The notes below the pieces were generated by a model. It made no database searches. It worked only from the letters and a program-made list of their open reading frames with translations, and was not told where the DNA came from. This document shows positions 1 through 11,400 of a stretch of 64,000 nt of DNA, piece by piece. Every line of letters starts with the position of its first letter. Position 1 is the first letter of the stretch. The stretch spans positions 248,001-312,000 of the forward strand of contig NZ_CP033107.1 of assembly GCF_003856975.1 (NCBI RefSeq). Reading direction: 5' to 3'. This stretch comes from Plantibacter sp. PA-3-X8. GTDB lineage: Bacteria; Actinomycetota; Actinomycetes; Actinomycetales; Microbacteriaceae. The translations under genes and the position numbers were made by a program.

Positions 1-1082
1 GGTGCCTGCTCGTCGACGACGCCGGTGATCACGGCGTCGCGGGTGTCGGTCCAGTCGATGAGCACCTTGCCCGCCGCTCCCCCGCGTGCGGTGTCGAACG
101 CGTCCTGCCAGGAGGCGAGCGGGAAGCGGGCGGTCACGAGCGATTCGAGGGCGTTACGGAGCTCGGGGCTGTGGTCGACCATCGCGCTCGCGTGGTGCCA
201 GGTGTCGAACATCTCGCGGCCGTAGATGCCCTTGATGGTGATCATGCGGGTGATGACCTTGGTCCAGTCGATCTCGATGTTGGTCGAGGGCAGACCGAGG
301 AGCGCAACCTTGCCGCCGGTGTTGAGGTTCTCGATGAGCTCGCTGGCGGCGGCAGCCTGTCCCGACATCTCGAGGCCGATGTCGAAGCCCTCGAGCATGC
401 CGAGCTCGGCCTGGGCGTCGGCGACCCGTTCCTTCGAGACGTCGACGACGCGGTCCGCGCCGACGGCGAGGGCCTTCTCGAGGCGGTCGGCGACGACGTC
501 GGTCGCGACGATGTTGCGCGCACCGGCCACCCGGCAGACGGCGATGGCCATGAGGCCGATGGGGCCGCAGCCGGTGATGAGGACGTCTTCGCCGAGGATC
601 GGGAAGCTGAGGGCCGTGTGGACGGCGTTGCCGAGGGGGTCGAAGAGGGCGCCGAGGTCGGGGGTGACCTGGTCGCCGTGGACCCAGACGTTGGAGGCCG
701 GCAGGACGACGTACTCGGCGAAGGCGCCGTCGAGGTTGACGCCCAGGCCGCGGGTGTGGCGGCAGAGGTGGCGGCGGCCGGAGCGGCAGTTGCGGCACGT
801 GCCGCAAACGAGGTGCCCCTCACCGGAGACCGCTGCGCCGACGGGTATCCCCTCGACGCGGCTGCCGACCTCGACGACCTCACCGGAGAACTCATGGCCG
901 GGCACGAGCGGGGCGTCGACCGCGCCGGCCGCCCACGGGTCCCACGACTCGATGTGGAGGTCGGTGCCGCAGATGCCGGTGCGATGGACGCGGATGAGGA
1001 CGTCGTCGGAACCCATGGCCGGCATCGCGCGCTCGACGAGTTCGAAACCGGCGGTGTCGGGTCGTTTCCAGAGGGCGAGCAA
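1..1082 (-). CDS. tdh: L-threonine 3-dehydrogenase (partial, C-terminus beyond window)
   Basis: Zinc-dependent medium-chain dehydrogenase that oxidises L-threonine to 2-amino-3-ketobutyrate with NAD+. The translated minus strand reads LLALWKRPD near the start, then GICGTDLHI (catalytic zinc Cys), a GHEFSGEV motif, four closely spaced Cys (VCGTCRNCRSGRRHLC) for the structural zinc, and a Rossmann stretch ending GCGPIGLMA. These are typical of Tdh. The reading frame is open to the window edge, so about 360 residues are visible and the end is missing; the last residues already extend past the usual Tdh end. I chose the TTG at 1082 because AGGAAGGA lies just upstream and the protein then begins like known Tdh; an in-frame ATG at 1187 would add 35 unrelated residues. 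Divergent from the LysR-type gene, which may regulate it. Confidence 0.85.
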   Translation of the reverse strand, partial: MLALWKRPDTAGFELVERAMPAMGSDDVLIRVHRTGICGTDLHIESWDPWAAGAVDAPLVPGHEFSGEVVEVGSRVEGIPVGAAVSGEGHLVCGTCRNCRSGRRHLCRHTRGLGVNLDGAFAEYVVLPASNVWVHGDQVTPDLGALFDPLGNAVHTALSFPILGEDVLITGCGPIGLMAIAVCRVAGARNIVATDVVADRLEKALAVGADRVVDVSKERVADAQAELGMLEGFDIGLEMSGQAAAASELIENLNTGGKVALLGLPSTNIEIDWTKVITRMITIKGIYGREMFDTWHHASAMVDHSPELRNALESLVTARFPLASWQDAFDTARGGAAGKVLIDWTDTRDAVITGVVDEQA

Positions 1083-1227
1083 CGGCGTTCCTTCCTGCGG
1101 GAGCGGCGGCGGCCGGTGGTGCCGGCTGTCGCGGACGGGCGTCGTTGCGCTGTCCTGGTGACCAACGTAGTCAGATCGATCCGTCATGAATATTGAGGGT
1201 TTCCACGTGACCAGTTAGCTTGAGCTG

Positions 1228-2562
1228 ATGAATCTCTCTCAGATGCGGATCATGCGCGAACTGGCCGAGCGCGGCACGATCGCAGCGGTCGCGCGACACC
1301 TGCATGTCACGGCGCCGGCGATCTCGCAGCAGCTGGCCGCCCTGCATCGCGAGCTCGGTGTCGCGCTGACGTATCGGGTGGGGCGCGAGATCCGCCTGAC
1401 CGAGGCGGGCATGGCGCTGGCCGAGATGGCGGGGACGGTGCACACGCTGATCGACCGCGCGGCCGAGACGGTGCGCGAGTACGGCGGCGACACGGGTGCG
1501 CGGGTGCGGGTGGCGGCGTTCCAGAGTGCCGGGCAGGCGTTGCTGCCGGGGTTGCTGGAGGACGCTGAGGGTGGACCGTCGCTGGTGTTCGGCGAGCATG
1601 ATGTCGCGCAACCGGAGTTCGCCGGGCTCGTCGATCAGTACGACCTCGTCATCGCGCACCGGATGGACCACGACGAGCCCTGGCCGTCGGAGCAGCTGTC
1701 GGTGATGACGCTGTTGAGCGAGCCGTTCGATGTGGCGATGTCGGTGGACCATCCGCTCGCGGGCCGGTCGTCGGTGTCGGCGGTCGAACTCGCGGACGAG
1801 TCGTGGATCGCCGCCCACGCGGGCTTCGCGCCGGATGTCGCGCTCGGGGTGGTCGAGGCGACGGCTGGGGTGCGGTTCCATCGGGCGCATCGGGTGAACG
1901 ACTACCACCTGGCGGCGTCGCTCATCGTGGGCGGGGAACTGCTGGCGTTGTTTCCCCGGTACACGGCGCCGCGGGCCGACCCGCGATTGGTGCTCGTGCC
2001 GCTCGAGGACGTGCGGATCGCGCGCAACATCGACGTGCTCGCGCGGCCGCACGCGCTGGCTCGGGTCGCGGTGGCGGGGACGCTGGAGCGGCTGCAGGAC
2101 GGAGCTGATGCGCTGCAGCGGGAGCGTCCGTCGGCGCCGGCCGGGCCCGGGCTGCATCACGTCGAGGTGTGGCTCGCAGATGTGGAGGCGGAGCGTGCGG
2201 GCTGGGCCTGGCTGCTGTCGCGTATCGGGTTCTCCATGGAGAGCGAATGGCCGGGCGGCGAGTCCTGGGAGGCCGGCGGCACTTACGTCTCGCTGACGGC
2301 GTCGCCGAACCTCAGTGCGGAGTCGCACGATCGGCGACGGCCGGGCGTGAACCATCTCGCGTTCCGCGGAGGCACGCGGGAGGCTGTCGACGCGATCATG
2401 GCGGCGGGCCCCGAGCGCGGCTGGCGGCCGCTGTACCAGGACCGCTATCCGCACGCCGGTGGCGAGCAGCACTACGCGGGCTGGCTTGAGAACGAGGCGG
2501 GGTTCAAGGTCGAGGTGGTCGCGGATCCCGGTCTCAACGGTTCGCGGGCTGACGACGTCTGA
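1228..2562 (+). CDS. LysR-type regulator fused to a VOC (glyoxalase-fold) domain
   Basis: 444-residue protein. Residues about 1-60 form a LysR winged HTH (AAVARHLHVTAPAISQQLAALHRELG), about 85-290 look like a LysR effector-binding domain, and about 300-435 form a vicinal-oxygen-chelate domain (LHHVEVWLADVE, HLAFRGG, GFKVEVVADP). LysR proteins normally end near residue 300, so the VOC part is an extra domain in the same uninterrupted frame. The His of LHHVEV and the Glu of KVEVV are in the places of VOC metal ligands, but activity is unproven. It could sense or process a small ligand. Start ATG at 1228 keeps the HTH intact; the ribosome site is weak. The 40-145 bp between this gene and tdh must hold both promoters. 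The 3' end overlaps the convergent membrane-protein gene by 29 bp. Confidence 0.82.
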   Translation: MNLSQMRIMRELAERGTIAAVARHLHVTAPAISQQLAALHRELGVALTYRVGREIRLTEAGMALAEMAGTVHTLIDRAAETVREYGGDTGARVRVAAFQSAGQALLPGLLEDAEGGPSLVFGEHDVAQPEFAGLVDQYDLVIAHRMDHDEPWPSEQLSVMTLLSEPFDVAMSVDHPLAGRSSVSAVELADESWIAAHAGFAPDVALGVVEATAGVRFHRAHRVNDYHLAASLIVGGELLALFPRYTAPRADPRLVLVPLEDVRIARNIDVLARPHALARVAVAGTLERLQDGADALQRERPSAPAGPGLHHVEVWLADVEAERAGWAWLLSRIGFSMESEWPGGESWEAGGTYVSLTASPNLSAESHDRRRPGVNHLAFRGGTREAVDAIMAAGPERGWRPLYQDRYPHAGGEQHYAGWLENEAGFKVEVVADPGLNGSRADDV

Positions 2563-2938
2563 GCAGCGCCACCCGTGTCTCGACGCTGACGATCGCGATG
2601 ATGACCAGGCCGACGCAGCCGAGCCCGGCGATGGTGTTGCCGCTGAGCAGGAAGATTCCGCCGAGCCCGAGGCAGACGAGTAGGAGATCGTTGAAGCTCC
2701 CGGCCCGGGCTGTGACGGATAGATCCCGCTCAAGACCAGCCGACTCGTCGACCCGACCCTTCGCGAGGAGATGTTCCCGGAGCATCTTGGAACCCAGGCC
2801 GGCCGAGAGGACAATCACCGCATAGACCGCACTGACGATCGGCGGCGGGACCTCCTGCCAGAGAACCGTCCGGACGAGCCACACGAGCACGATGGCGCCT
2901 GCCACGGCGGCCGTGAAGATGTACCAGGGCTTCCCCAT
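2534..2938 (-). CDS. small integral membrane protein
   Basis: 134-residue hypothetical protein. From the chosen ATG (2938) it has two N-terminal hydrophobic segments (YIFTAAVAGAIVLVWLV and PIVSAVYAVIVLSAGLG), a charged cytosolic-type loop with KGRVDESAGLERD, then two more hydrophobic segments (LLLVCLGLGGIFLL, IAGLGCVGLVIIAIVS) and a basic tail. The frame is open to 3034, but the ATG at 2938 has a strong GGGAGGAG site 6 nt upstream and directly precedes the first membrane segment. I recognise no family. Its 3' end overlaps the LysR-VOC gene on the other strand. Confidence 0.7.
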   Translation of the reverse strand: MGKPWYIFTAAVAGAIVLVWLVRTVLWQEVPPPIVSAVYAVIVLSAGLGSKMLREHLLAKGRVDESAGLERDLSVTARAGSFNDLLLVCLGLGGIFLLSGNTIAGLGCVGLVIIAIVSVETRVALLRRRQPANR

Positions 2939-3161
2939 CAGGCTCCTCCCTCGCTGCGGTCGGCCGATGCCGAGCATCTCATCGACGCTAGGCGCAGGGT
3001 GAAGTGACGTCAATGCACTGGTGACATAAGCCACACGCGTGGTCCGTGAGACCAGCTACTCCACCGCTGATCGCGCGCCTCATGACGGTGCGGCGCAGGG
3101 TCAGCTCGCGAGGACGCCAACGCCAGCGGGTTCGTTCGGAGTCGGTGGCCAGTAGCCCTCG

Positions 3162-3692
3162 TCATCGCTTGCCGAGATAGATCTCACTGGCACAGAGCGC
3201 AGCGACCTCTGGAAAGGTGAGGCCCGATTTGGAGGAAGCGAGCTCTGGCACGCACAACATGACCTCCATCGGCTCGATACCGAGCTTGTCGGTGACAGCG
3301 AGGGCCGAACTCCAGGCTCTGGAGAAGTTGTCGGTCGTGACCGGCGTGCCGGTTGCGACCAGCGCCGCGGCAGTCGCCTGCTGCACTCGTTCGTAGGAGT
3401 ACGAGCCGCCAACCACCTCGCGTGCTTGTTCTATCGGATCATCTGCAGCCTGCATCGAAGGGCCGTCAGCTGGCGGCGAGTGCATCGACGACTGGCTGTC
3501 CGACTGGACGGCTGGAGGACGCGATCCGCCGACGACAACGCTGACGACGACGATCGCACCGATCGCCGCGATGATCGAGCACGCGATCAGCAACTGTCCC
3601 GCCGTCGTTCGCGTGAACTTCATCGGCGCGGGTGGGTCTCCCCCGGAATCCGTTTCGGATAGCGGTTCAGACATGCGGAGGTCACTCTCCAT
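3162..3692 (-). CDS. hypothetical membrane-anchored protein
   Basis: 176 residues if started at 3692; a second ATG at 3674 (MSEPLSETD) has a GGAG 12 nt upstream and may be the true start. One membrane segment (LLIACSIIAAIGAIVVVSVVVGG, about residues 34-56) follows a short polar cytosolic part. A Ser/Pro-rich linker and a compact C-terminal domain with two Cys (MLCVPEL, ALCASEIYLGK) lie outside. The topology fits an exported, anchored domain of unknown role. No recognisable family. Downstream is only a short gap before the convergent or tandem neighbours. Confidence 0.6.
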   Translation of the reverse strand: MESDLRMSEPLSETDSGGDPPAPMKFTRTTAGQLLIACSIIAAIGAIVVVSVVVGGSRPPAVQSDSQSSMHSPPADGPSMQAADDPIEQAREVVGGSYSYERVQQATAAALVATGTPVTTDNFSRAWSSALAVTDKLGIEPMEVMLCVPELASSKSGLTFPEVAALCASEIYLGKR

Positions 3693-3913
3693 CGGTTCAA
3701 GTCGGAGTGGTCAATGCTGGCCGGGAGATGCCGGGCTCGTCGATCCACCTTGCGCTACCCTCCCACAACTCGGGCGCGTGACCCATTCTGGGACTGATGA
3801 CCCCCGCCCCTCCCCCGCCAGACTGTGCTTGGCCCGGTCCGCGGGTCCGTCACCTGCCGTCGATGATCCAATGCCGCTGCGGGTCGCGTTGACCCGATGC
3901 AAGGACCGTTCCC

Positions 3914-4711
3914 ATGAGCTCGACCACCCCGCCCTCTGCCACGCCCGCCGGCTGGTACACCGATTACTCGGACCCGACACAGCAGCGCTACTGGGACGGT
4001 GCCGCATGGACCACCCACACCGCGCCCGCCGCAGTCACGCCTCCGCAGCAGGCGGCGACCGCTCCGCTCGTCAACCAGCCGCTCCAGCTGCAGAAGTCCG
4101 CGCCGCCCGCGTTCGCCGCCGCGCCGGTTCCGACCCCGTACGCCGCACAGCCAGGCACCGCGTCCGGCATGAGCGGCAAAGCGAAGGGTTGGATCGTCGC
4201 CGGCGCTGTCGTCGGTTCGCTCCTACTCGTCGGTGGCGTCTCGAATGCGATCAACGGCGGACGAACCGAGCCGGTTGCCATCGCTCAGACCGCAACCCAG
4301 ACGCCTTCGGCAACGCCGACACCAGTTCCGACCGCGACGGTCGAGCCCATTGCCGAACCCGCTGCGCCCGCCGTGGTCGATGTCGCCGCGTTCCAGGCGG
4401 GCGCGAGCAAGCACACCGCCGACATCGACAAGGACCTCGACGACATGGTCACCACGCTGGCCGAAGGTGGCACCTGGCGGTTGATCTCGAACACGGCTGA
4501 GATCAGCTTCAACCTCGGTCAGCTGGAATCGCTGGACGCGCCGGCGTCGATCGCCGCCGAGTGGGCGCCCGCCCTCGTCGGACTGCAGACCAACCTCGAC
4601 ACGCTGACGACCGCGGTATCGGGCGGCGACCCAGCCACTATCCAGGGCGCGATGGACGGCGTCCGCGCGTCGGCCGCCGTGCTACGCGATATCGGTACTC
4701 GGGCGGCCTGA
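3914..4711 (+). CDS. DUF2510 domain protein with one transmembrane helix
   Basis: 265 residues. The N-terminus has the DUF2510 signature GWYTDYSDPTQQRYWDG followed by WT, a short cytosolic motif common in actinobacterial membrane proteins. A Pro/Ala linker leads to one membrane helix (GWIVAGAVVGSLLLVGGVS, about residues 94-112). A Thr/Pro-rich spacer and a helical extracellular domain of about 120 residues follow. ATG at 3914 begins exactly at the DUF2510 motif. Function unknown; DUF2510 proteins are often linked to envelope processes. The window has a second DUF2510 protein at 27957, fused to a TM2 domain. Confidence 0.78.
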   Translation: MSSTTPPSATPAGWYTDYSDPTQQRYWDGAAWTTHTAPAAVTPPQQAATAPLVNQPLQLQKSAPPAFAAAPVPTPYAAQPGTASGMSGKAKGWIVAGAVVGSLLLVGGVSNAINGGRTEPVAIAQTATQTPSATPTPVPTATVEPIAEPAAPAVVDVAAFQAGASKHTADIDKDLDDMVTTLAEGGTWRLISNTAEISFNLGQLESLDAPASIAAEWAPALVGLQTNLDTLTTAVSGGDPATIQGAMDGVRASAAVLRDIGTRAA

Positions 4712-4820
4712 TCATGTGCCTCGCCTTACGAGGACGATTGCACGGCGAAGCAACGGTCGACAGGACCGACTCCCGGTGTCCAGCGAACGGCTGCCCTGTA
4801 CATCCAGAAAGAGGACGAAT

Positions 4821-5312
4821 ATGAACATCGATAACGAAGACGCGCTCAAGAAGAAGATGGGGATCGACTCCTGGAGGAACCTGTCGAAGGACAAGTTCAT
4901 GATGTTCGTCTCGGAGCTTCCAAACATGAGCGAAGAAGTCGCCCTCAAGGTCGTCGAGCAGTTTCCCGACTTCAAATCGCTCGTGATGGAGTCCCTGACG
5001 GAGGTGCAGAGCCAAGCAACCAGCGGGCTCAAGGCCAATTGGAAGAGCCAGAAGAAGGTCCACAAGGCCTTTGCCGACTACCGGAAGACCCTCAATCGCG
5101 AACTCGATCGCGAGGGACTGACATCAGACGATCGGTTGGCCATCCTCGCCCTGCTCACGGAAGCGATTGATCGCGAAGCGGCGAAGGATTCGGAGCACAA
5201 GATGTTCGTGTTCAAGCTCGTTGGCGCTGTCGGTACGGTCGCGATGTTCAGCCTGGCAGCGGCCGTCGCGGTACTCGGTGTGAAAACGGAGATCGGCGGC
5301 GACAACGCCTAG
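4821..5312 (+). CDS. hypothetical protein with C-terminal membrane helix
   Basis: 163 residues starting MNIDNEDALKKKMGIDSW. The ATG at 4821 has AGAGGA 6 nt upstream, so the longer upstream frame is rejected. The body is highly charged and helical (DREGLTSDDRLAILALLTEAIDREAAKD), and the end carries one hydrophobic segment (LVGAVGTVAMFSLAAAVAVLGV), as in a tail-anchored protein. The codon use is less GC-biased than its neighbours. I do not recognise it. It is convergent with the giant helicase gene, with a strong hairpin between them. Confidence 0.6.
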   Translation: MNIDNEDALKKKMGIDSWRNLSKDKFMMFVSELPNMSEEVALKVVEQFPDFKSLVMESLTEVQSQATSGLKANWKSQKKVHKAFADYRKTLNRELDREGLTSDDRLAILALLTEAIDREAAKDSEHKMFVFKLVGAVGTVAMFSLAAAVAVLGVKTEIGGDNA

Positions 5313-5379
5313 TGCTGGCCAGTTCGATCTGCGCGTTCGGGCTCAAGGTCGAGCCTGAGCGGCGCAGCTCACCGATACG

Positions 5380-5416
5380 TCCGCAGCATCGTTCAGGGTC
5401 TGAACGACGCTGCGGA
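5380..5416. terminator. bidirectional terminator hairpin
   Basis: A 16-bp stem (5380-5395 with 5401-5416, one G:T position) around a 5-nt loop lies between the convergent tail-anchored protein gene (ends 5312) and the giant helicase gene (ends 5425). No T-tract is seen, which is common for actinobacterial terminators. Confidence 0.6.
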
Positions 5417-5424
5417 GACACATC

Positions 5425-8400
5425 TCAAACGGTCTGAGCCACGATGGTGTCTTCCCCATTCCGCGCCAGGCGCTCCGAGCCCAGCCCGAACTCGAGGGCC
5501 TCGTCGAGGCGGGCTCCGATCGCAGCGGTGACTCGCTTGCCACCGAAGATCGCGAGGGTCTCGCGGCGGAGTTCGTCGGGCGAGAGGCCGGCGGACTCCT
5601 CCGCGGCGATCGCCATCGCGTTCGCGATCTCCACCAGGGAGATGTGCTCGATCGCTCGGGCGGCTTCCGCCGAGGACTGACGAGCACCGCGCCACGTGAG
5701 CGGGTCGATCGAGGTCGGCCAGGCGAACGGCTCGTCGGAGCGACCCAGCAACTCGGCCGGGACCTTGTCGAGGATCGACTTCGCCCGCGAACCCACCACC
5801 CGGTCCAGACCGAACGCACCCGCGACCAGCTTCGCCAGGCGCGTCACATGGATCGGTCCCTCGGCCTCCACCGCAGCACGGATCGCGCCCTGCACCGCGA
5901 CGACCGACTGCCGCCCGGGCAAGCGGTCGAGCACTTCGATCCCACCCAGCATGGGTGCGTCCCAGGGCTGGTACTCCGACAGTTCTGGGTGCCGATCGGA
6001 CGCGACCGCCCCCGGGGCTGTCTCGACCGCAGCCACCGAACCGACCTTGCGGTCACGGAACTCCGACAGGGTCTCCAGCGACGCCAGCCGCTCCGACCAC
6101 TCGCGCACGCGGGCGCTGCGAACGGGTGAGGGCGCATCCGAGGCATCGCGAGCGGCGTCCGCATCGTCGGCAACCGACGCATCAGCGGCATCCGACTCCG
6201 CAACACCCGACACCTCCGGCACCGCACTCCCCGCAGCTACCCGCTCAGCCGCAGCCTCAACCGCCGCGACCAACCGGTCCAGCACCTCCTCGCGGTGGTG
6301 CAACCACTCCGGCAACCACACGCGCTCGACGCCCGGCCACCGCATCAGGCCGCTCAGCACCTCGACCGGCAGTCCGTCACGGTCCGCGACCGTCCGACGC
6401 TCACGCCACGACGCCCCATCGAGCAACACCGCCACCAGCGGTCGGTCCGGCTCCGCCTCGGTCGCGATGCTGATGTCCACGCGGAAGTCCGACAAACCAA
6501 CGTCCGTCCGCACCGCGTGCCCGGCGTAGCGGAGCTCGTCGGCGATCTCGTCGCGGTGGCGGTCGACGATCGCCTGACGACGACCGTCCTCGCCGGCCGC
6601 CTCACTCCCCCGCTGCGCCAGCTCCAGGTACGCCTTCAGGTGCTTGATGCCGATCGACGACGTCTGTTCTGCCCGCAGCTCCGACGGGTCGAAGCTCGCG
6701 AACAACACCACCTGCCGCCGCGCCCGCGTCACCGCGACGTTCAACCGCCGCTCACCGCCAGCCCGTGTGAGCGGACCGAAGTTCAACGGGATCACGCCCT
6801 TCTCGTTCGCACTGAACGCGATCGAGAACAGGATCGTGTCGCGCTCGTCGCCCTGCACGTTCTCCAGGTTCTTGACGAAGAGCCCGTCCTGCTCGTCGAG
6901 CGCCAGCGCGATCCGCGGGTCGGCGCTGTCGCGCAGCAGATCCTCGATCAGTGTCCGCTGCTGCGCGTTGAAGGTGATGACCCCGAGCGACGGCGTCTCG
7001 TCCGGCGAGGCCTCGAAGCGGCGTGAGATCTCCTCGACGATCGCCTGCGCCTCCACCGGGTTCGTCCGCAACGACTTGCCACGACCGCCCCGCTCGAATT
7101 GCCCGTCGAGCCGCACGAACGCCAGCCCGTGACCCGCGACCCCACCGTCGCCCGCGCCCGCGAACGGCGCCGGGAACGATGACAACTGGCTGTCGTAGTA
7201 GTGGTGGTTCGAGAACGCGATGAGCGACTCGTCCTGGCTGCGGTAGTGCCACGACAGCCACTTGCTCGGCACCCGCGCCTGCACGCACTCGGAGAGGATC
7301 GACTCCTCGTCCTGCAACACCTCGCTCGTGAAGTCGGCGTCGTCGTCGATCGTCGCGCCGGCCTCGGCGAAGGTCGTCGGCGGCATCTGCTTGCTGTCGC
7401 CCACGACCACGACCGAGCGCGAGCGTCCCATCGCCCCGATCGCGTCGGCGACGCGGATCTGCGACGCCTCGTCGAACACGACGATGTCGAACAGCTCGGC
7501 CGCGGCCGGGAAGAACCGCGCGACCGACTCCGGGCTCGCGAGTGTGCACGGCATGATCTGCGTGATGAGCTCGCCGAAGTTCTCGAGCAGGGCACGGACG
7601 CTCATGCCGCCGCGCTGACGGTCGATCTGCCGACGCAGCCCGCCGACCTGACCGCTCTCCGACTGCGAACTGAACGTCCGCAGCCCGAGCACCGACGCCG
7701 GGATCGCCCGCGGCAGCTCCTCGCGCACGGCCTTCACGCTCGTGGTGAAGCGGGTGACGCTGCGGTTGTGGGCGGTGGCGTCGAAGGCGTCGAGCGTGGT
7801 GGTGCGCTCGCGCTCGTCGATCGACGCCTGCGCGAGGCCCTTCTCGAAGGCGAGCGTCGCGTCCTCGGTCTCGATGCGACCGGCGAGGATCGCAGCGCGG
7901 ACGTCGTCGAGCCCGTGGGTGCGCAGCGGTTCGATGACCCGCACGAGGTCGAGCCAGCGTTCGAGGACGACGGGCTCGGCGGCGTCGAGACGGCGGGAGT
8001 CGCGCGTCGACCACCAGGCCTGCAGGAAGCCCTCGCCACCCGACCACGCCGAGAGACGCTCGGTGCTGACGGACGCGATGCGCAGGAAGTCGCTCCAGGT
8101 GCTCGCGAGCGTCGTCAGTGCCTGGGCCGCCTGCTGCGACGGCTGGGTCGTGGCGTACTGGTCGCGGACGGCGGTGATGAACGCGTCGTCGGGGGTGCCC
8201 GGCAGGCGGAAGCCCTCCGACAGCCAGCGGTACCAGCCGAGCAGTTCGCGCACGGGCTGGGTCGGCTCGACGAGCGGGTTCCAGCGGTCGCCGACGAGCG
8301 GGAGCGCGGTGGATCGGAGCGTGCCGCGCAGCTGGACGAGACGGTCCTGCGCCGCCTTCGCCTCGGTGAGCTGCGGAACGAGCTGCTTCACCTTGAACGA

Positions 8401-11400
8401 GGTCGCGTCGACGGCCAGCACGTCACTCAGCTGGGCGAGCGCGGCCCGCAGCCGCTTCTTGCGACCGAAGAAGCTCGACGCCGCGGCCTGCTCGGCCGCG
8501 TGGCGGGGGCCGGCGATGTCGCGGTCGAGGATGGCGGGCGTGAACGTCGAGCGCCACTCGGCCTGGGCGTCGCGAAGCTGTTCGGCTGCCGCGAGGGCGT
8601 CGTCGAGCCGGACGAAGTCCTCGGGCCGCGTTCCCGCCATGAGCGCGCCGGTCGGCAGGCGCGGTGCGGCGACCGCGGTCGACCAGAGGCCGAGGAGGTC
8701 GGGGCGCGACGCGAGGCGCAACGCGTCCATCGGGAGGCCTGCGTCGAGGGTCGAGGTTAGGGCCGTATCCAGCGCGCGGCCGGCCTGCTGCACGGTCGCG
8801 GCGTCGAGCCCGGGAGCCGACGGGCCGTCGAGGAACGCCCACGGGTGCGTCGTGCTCGGACGCGCGAGGTCGGAACGCTCGGGGAGGTCGCGGAACACCT
8901 GCCGCAGCTGCTCGAACGCCTCGGGCGTGCCGGCGGCGACGAGTTGCTCGGGGATCGCCATCGGGACGAGGTCGTGGTCCATCGCGAGCAGGCGACTCCG
9001 CGCGGAGTAGAGGGAGAAGCCGGCGGCGTTGACCTCGTGGAGGCGGTCGGCATAGCGGGTGAGCGTGCGGAGGCCGGATTCCGACAGCTCGCGGTTGGTG
9101 CTCAGCGCGTCGATGTCGGCCTTGGTGCGGAGGTCGAGGCCGGTCTTGATCTGCGCGCGGACGACGTTGGGCCTGGCGCCCTTGTCGTGGAGGTCGAGCG
9201 AGAACGCGCCGAGTCCGACGTCTTCGAGCCGCTGCTTCACCACGTTGAGCGCCGCACGCTTCTCGGCGACGAACAGGACCTTCTTGCCCTCGGCGAGCGA
9301 CCGGGCGAGGAGGTTGGTGATGGTTTGCGACTTGCCGGTGCCGGGAGGGCCCTCGAGCACGAAGGTGCGGCCGGCTACCGCTTCGGCGACGGCGTCGAGC
9401 TGCGAGGAGTCGGCGGCGACCGGGCAGTCGAGGCCGAGGCGGTCGAGGTCGGTGTCGGTCTGCGCCGGCGTGGGGTCGGCATAGGCCTCGAGCGGCGAGT
9501 TGATGAGGTGGTCGACGAGGCTGTTGGAGGCGAGCGTCTCCCAGTTCTCGTCGAGGTCCTTCCACAGCCGGTACTTCGCGAACTGGAGGATCGACAGCGA
9601 CGCCGTCTCCTCCACGCGGAACGGCAGGCCGGCGTCGAGGATCGCCTGGCGCACGGCGGTGAACGCGGCCGGGAGGTCGATGCCGGAGCCGTCCTCGACG
9701 GGGTTGGCGAGTCCGGGGATCTCGAGGCCGAAACTCAGGCGCAGCTTCTCGAGCAGGCAGTAATTGGGTGTGGAGGAGCCCGACTCGTCGAGGGTGAGGC
9801 GGTAGGAGGAGCCGCGGCTCGTGGTCGTGAGCGTGACGGGCACGAGCACGAGGGGTGAGCGGAGGTCGCGGTCGCCGAAGCGCCAGCTCAGCATGCCGAA
9901 CGCGAGGTAGAGGTTGTTGGCGCCGGTCTCCTCGACGATCGTCTTGGCCTTGTAGGCGAGGGCGCGGAGCTTCGTCGGGTAGGCGGCCTCGGTGACGTCG
10001 ATGAAGGCGCTCTTCTTGTCCTCGAGGAAGTTGATGCGGTCGCTCTCGTCGAGGTCGCGGCCGAAGCGGATGCCGCGCTGCTGGTCGATCGTGGCGACGC
10101 TGTCGGAGGCGACGAGGGTGAGCGGGGTGCCGTGGTTGATGCTGTCCTCGAGGCGGCCGAGCGCGGGGCCGGGGACGGCGAGCTCGAAGCCGGAACGGTC
10201 GGTGTAGTTGATGAGCTTGTTGCGGAGGCTGAGGTCGAGGAGGGCGTTCTTCCAGGTGGAGACGCGCTTCGGGACGTCGGGGCCGTGGCCGGCGGCGGTC
10301 GACTCGGCGGTGGCCGGGGCGTCCTGCGTGAGGGCGCGGGCTTCGGGTGCCTGGTAGAGGGTGACGACGGGTTCGCCCTCGGCGTTGATCCGGCGGCTCG
10401 GCAGCGGGTAGATCTTGCGGAGGCGGGCCTGGACGACGTCGGTGATGCCGATGAAGTCGTCGAGCGAGCCCGCGAGGTGGTCGGTGTGGGGCCGGCGAGA
10501 GGCGTCGGCGAAGGTGGCGGAGCTGCCGGTGAGCATGGTGGTCTCGACGACGCCGATGCGGCCGAGTTCGAGGGAGTTGACGGCTTCGGAGACGTCGGTG
10601 CTGGCGACGACGTCGAGGGTGGTCTGGACGCGCCAGTAGCCGAGGAAGATGTGGTCTTTGAGGAGCCAGAGGAGGGGGTGGATGCCGATGGCTTCGAGGA
10701 CGGACGCGAGCAGGACGGTGGTGTCGAGGCAGGTACCGAGGTGGCTGGTGAGGACTTCCTCGGGGGTGCGGACCTTCTGGCCGCTCTGGCCCCAGCTGGC
10801 CGGCGGTTCGGCGTAGCGGATGTCGCGGGCGCGGGCGGCGTCCCAGACGGCGGCGACGATGGCATCGATGCGGGCGGGGTCGTCGAGTTGATAGGTGGCG
10901 AGGGAGCTGTTGCCGGTCTGCTTGTCGAGGAGGTCGGAGACCTCGAGCATGAGTTCGCTGACGACGAGCGCGTTGGGCTGCACGTGGGCGGCGAGGAGTT
11001 CGAGGCCGAGCTGCACGGGTGCGGCGATCCACTGGTTGGACGCGAGCACGGTGACGGGGCTATCGACGGTGCCGAGCTGGGTACCTGCGGCGTCGCGCAC
11101 GGTGACGCGGATGACGCCGGGACGCTGTTCTTCGACGAGGAGCATGCGGCGTGGGTCGAGGAGGACCTCGGGGCTGCGGAGGAGGGTGGTGCGGTCTTCG
11201 CCGAGGTCGGCGAGGAGCACCTTGGTGTCGGTGAGAGGGCCGTCGGCGGTGACGACGTCGATCTCGACGGACGCCGCCCGGCGTTCCCCGCCGTGGTTCT
11301 CGAGGACGATCTCGTCGATCACCGCGATGCTGCAGTGCGCCATCGCGTAGCTGAGCGTCGGCGTCGCGCTGACGCGGATGGAGACGGAGGTGGGGCCTGC

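Noticed and set aside
154..1196. Long frames over the tdh region on both strands
   Set aside because: Arg/Pro/Ser- or Asp/Gly/Val-biased translations typical of out-of-phase reading of GC-rich DNA; the true minus-strand frame has clear zinc-dehydrogenase motifs.
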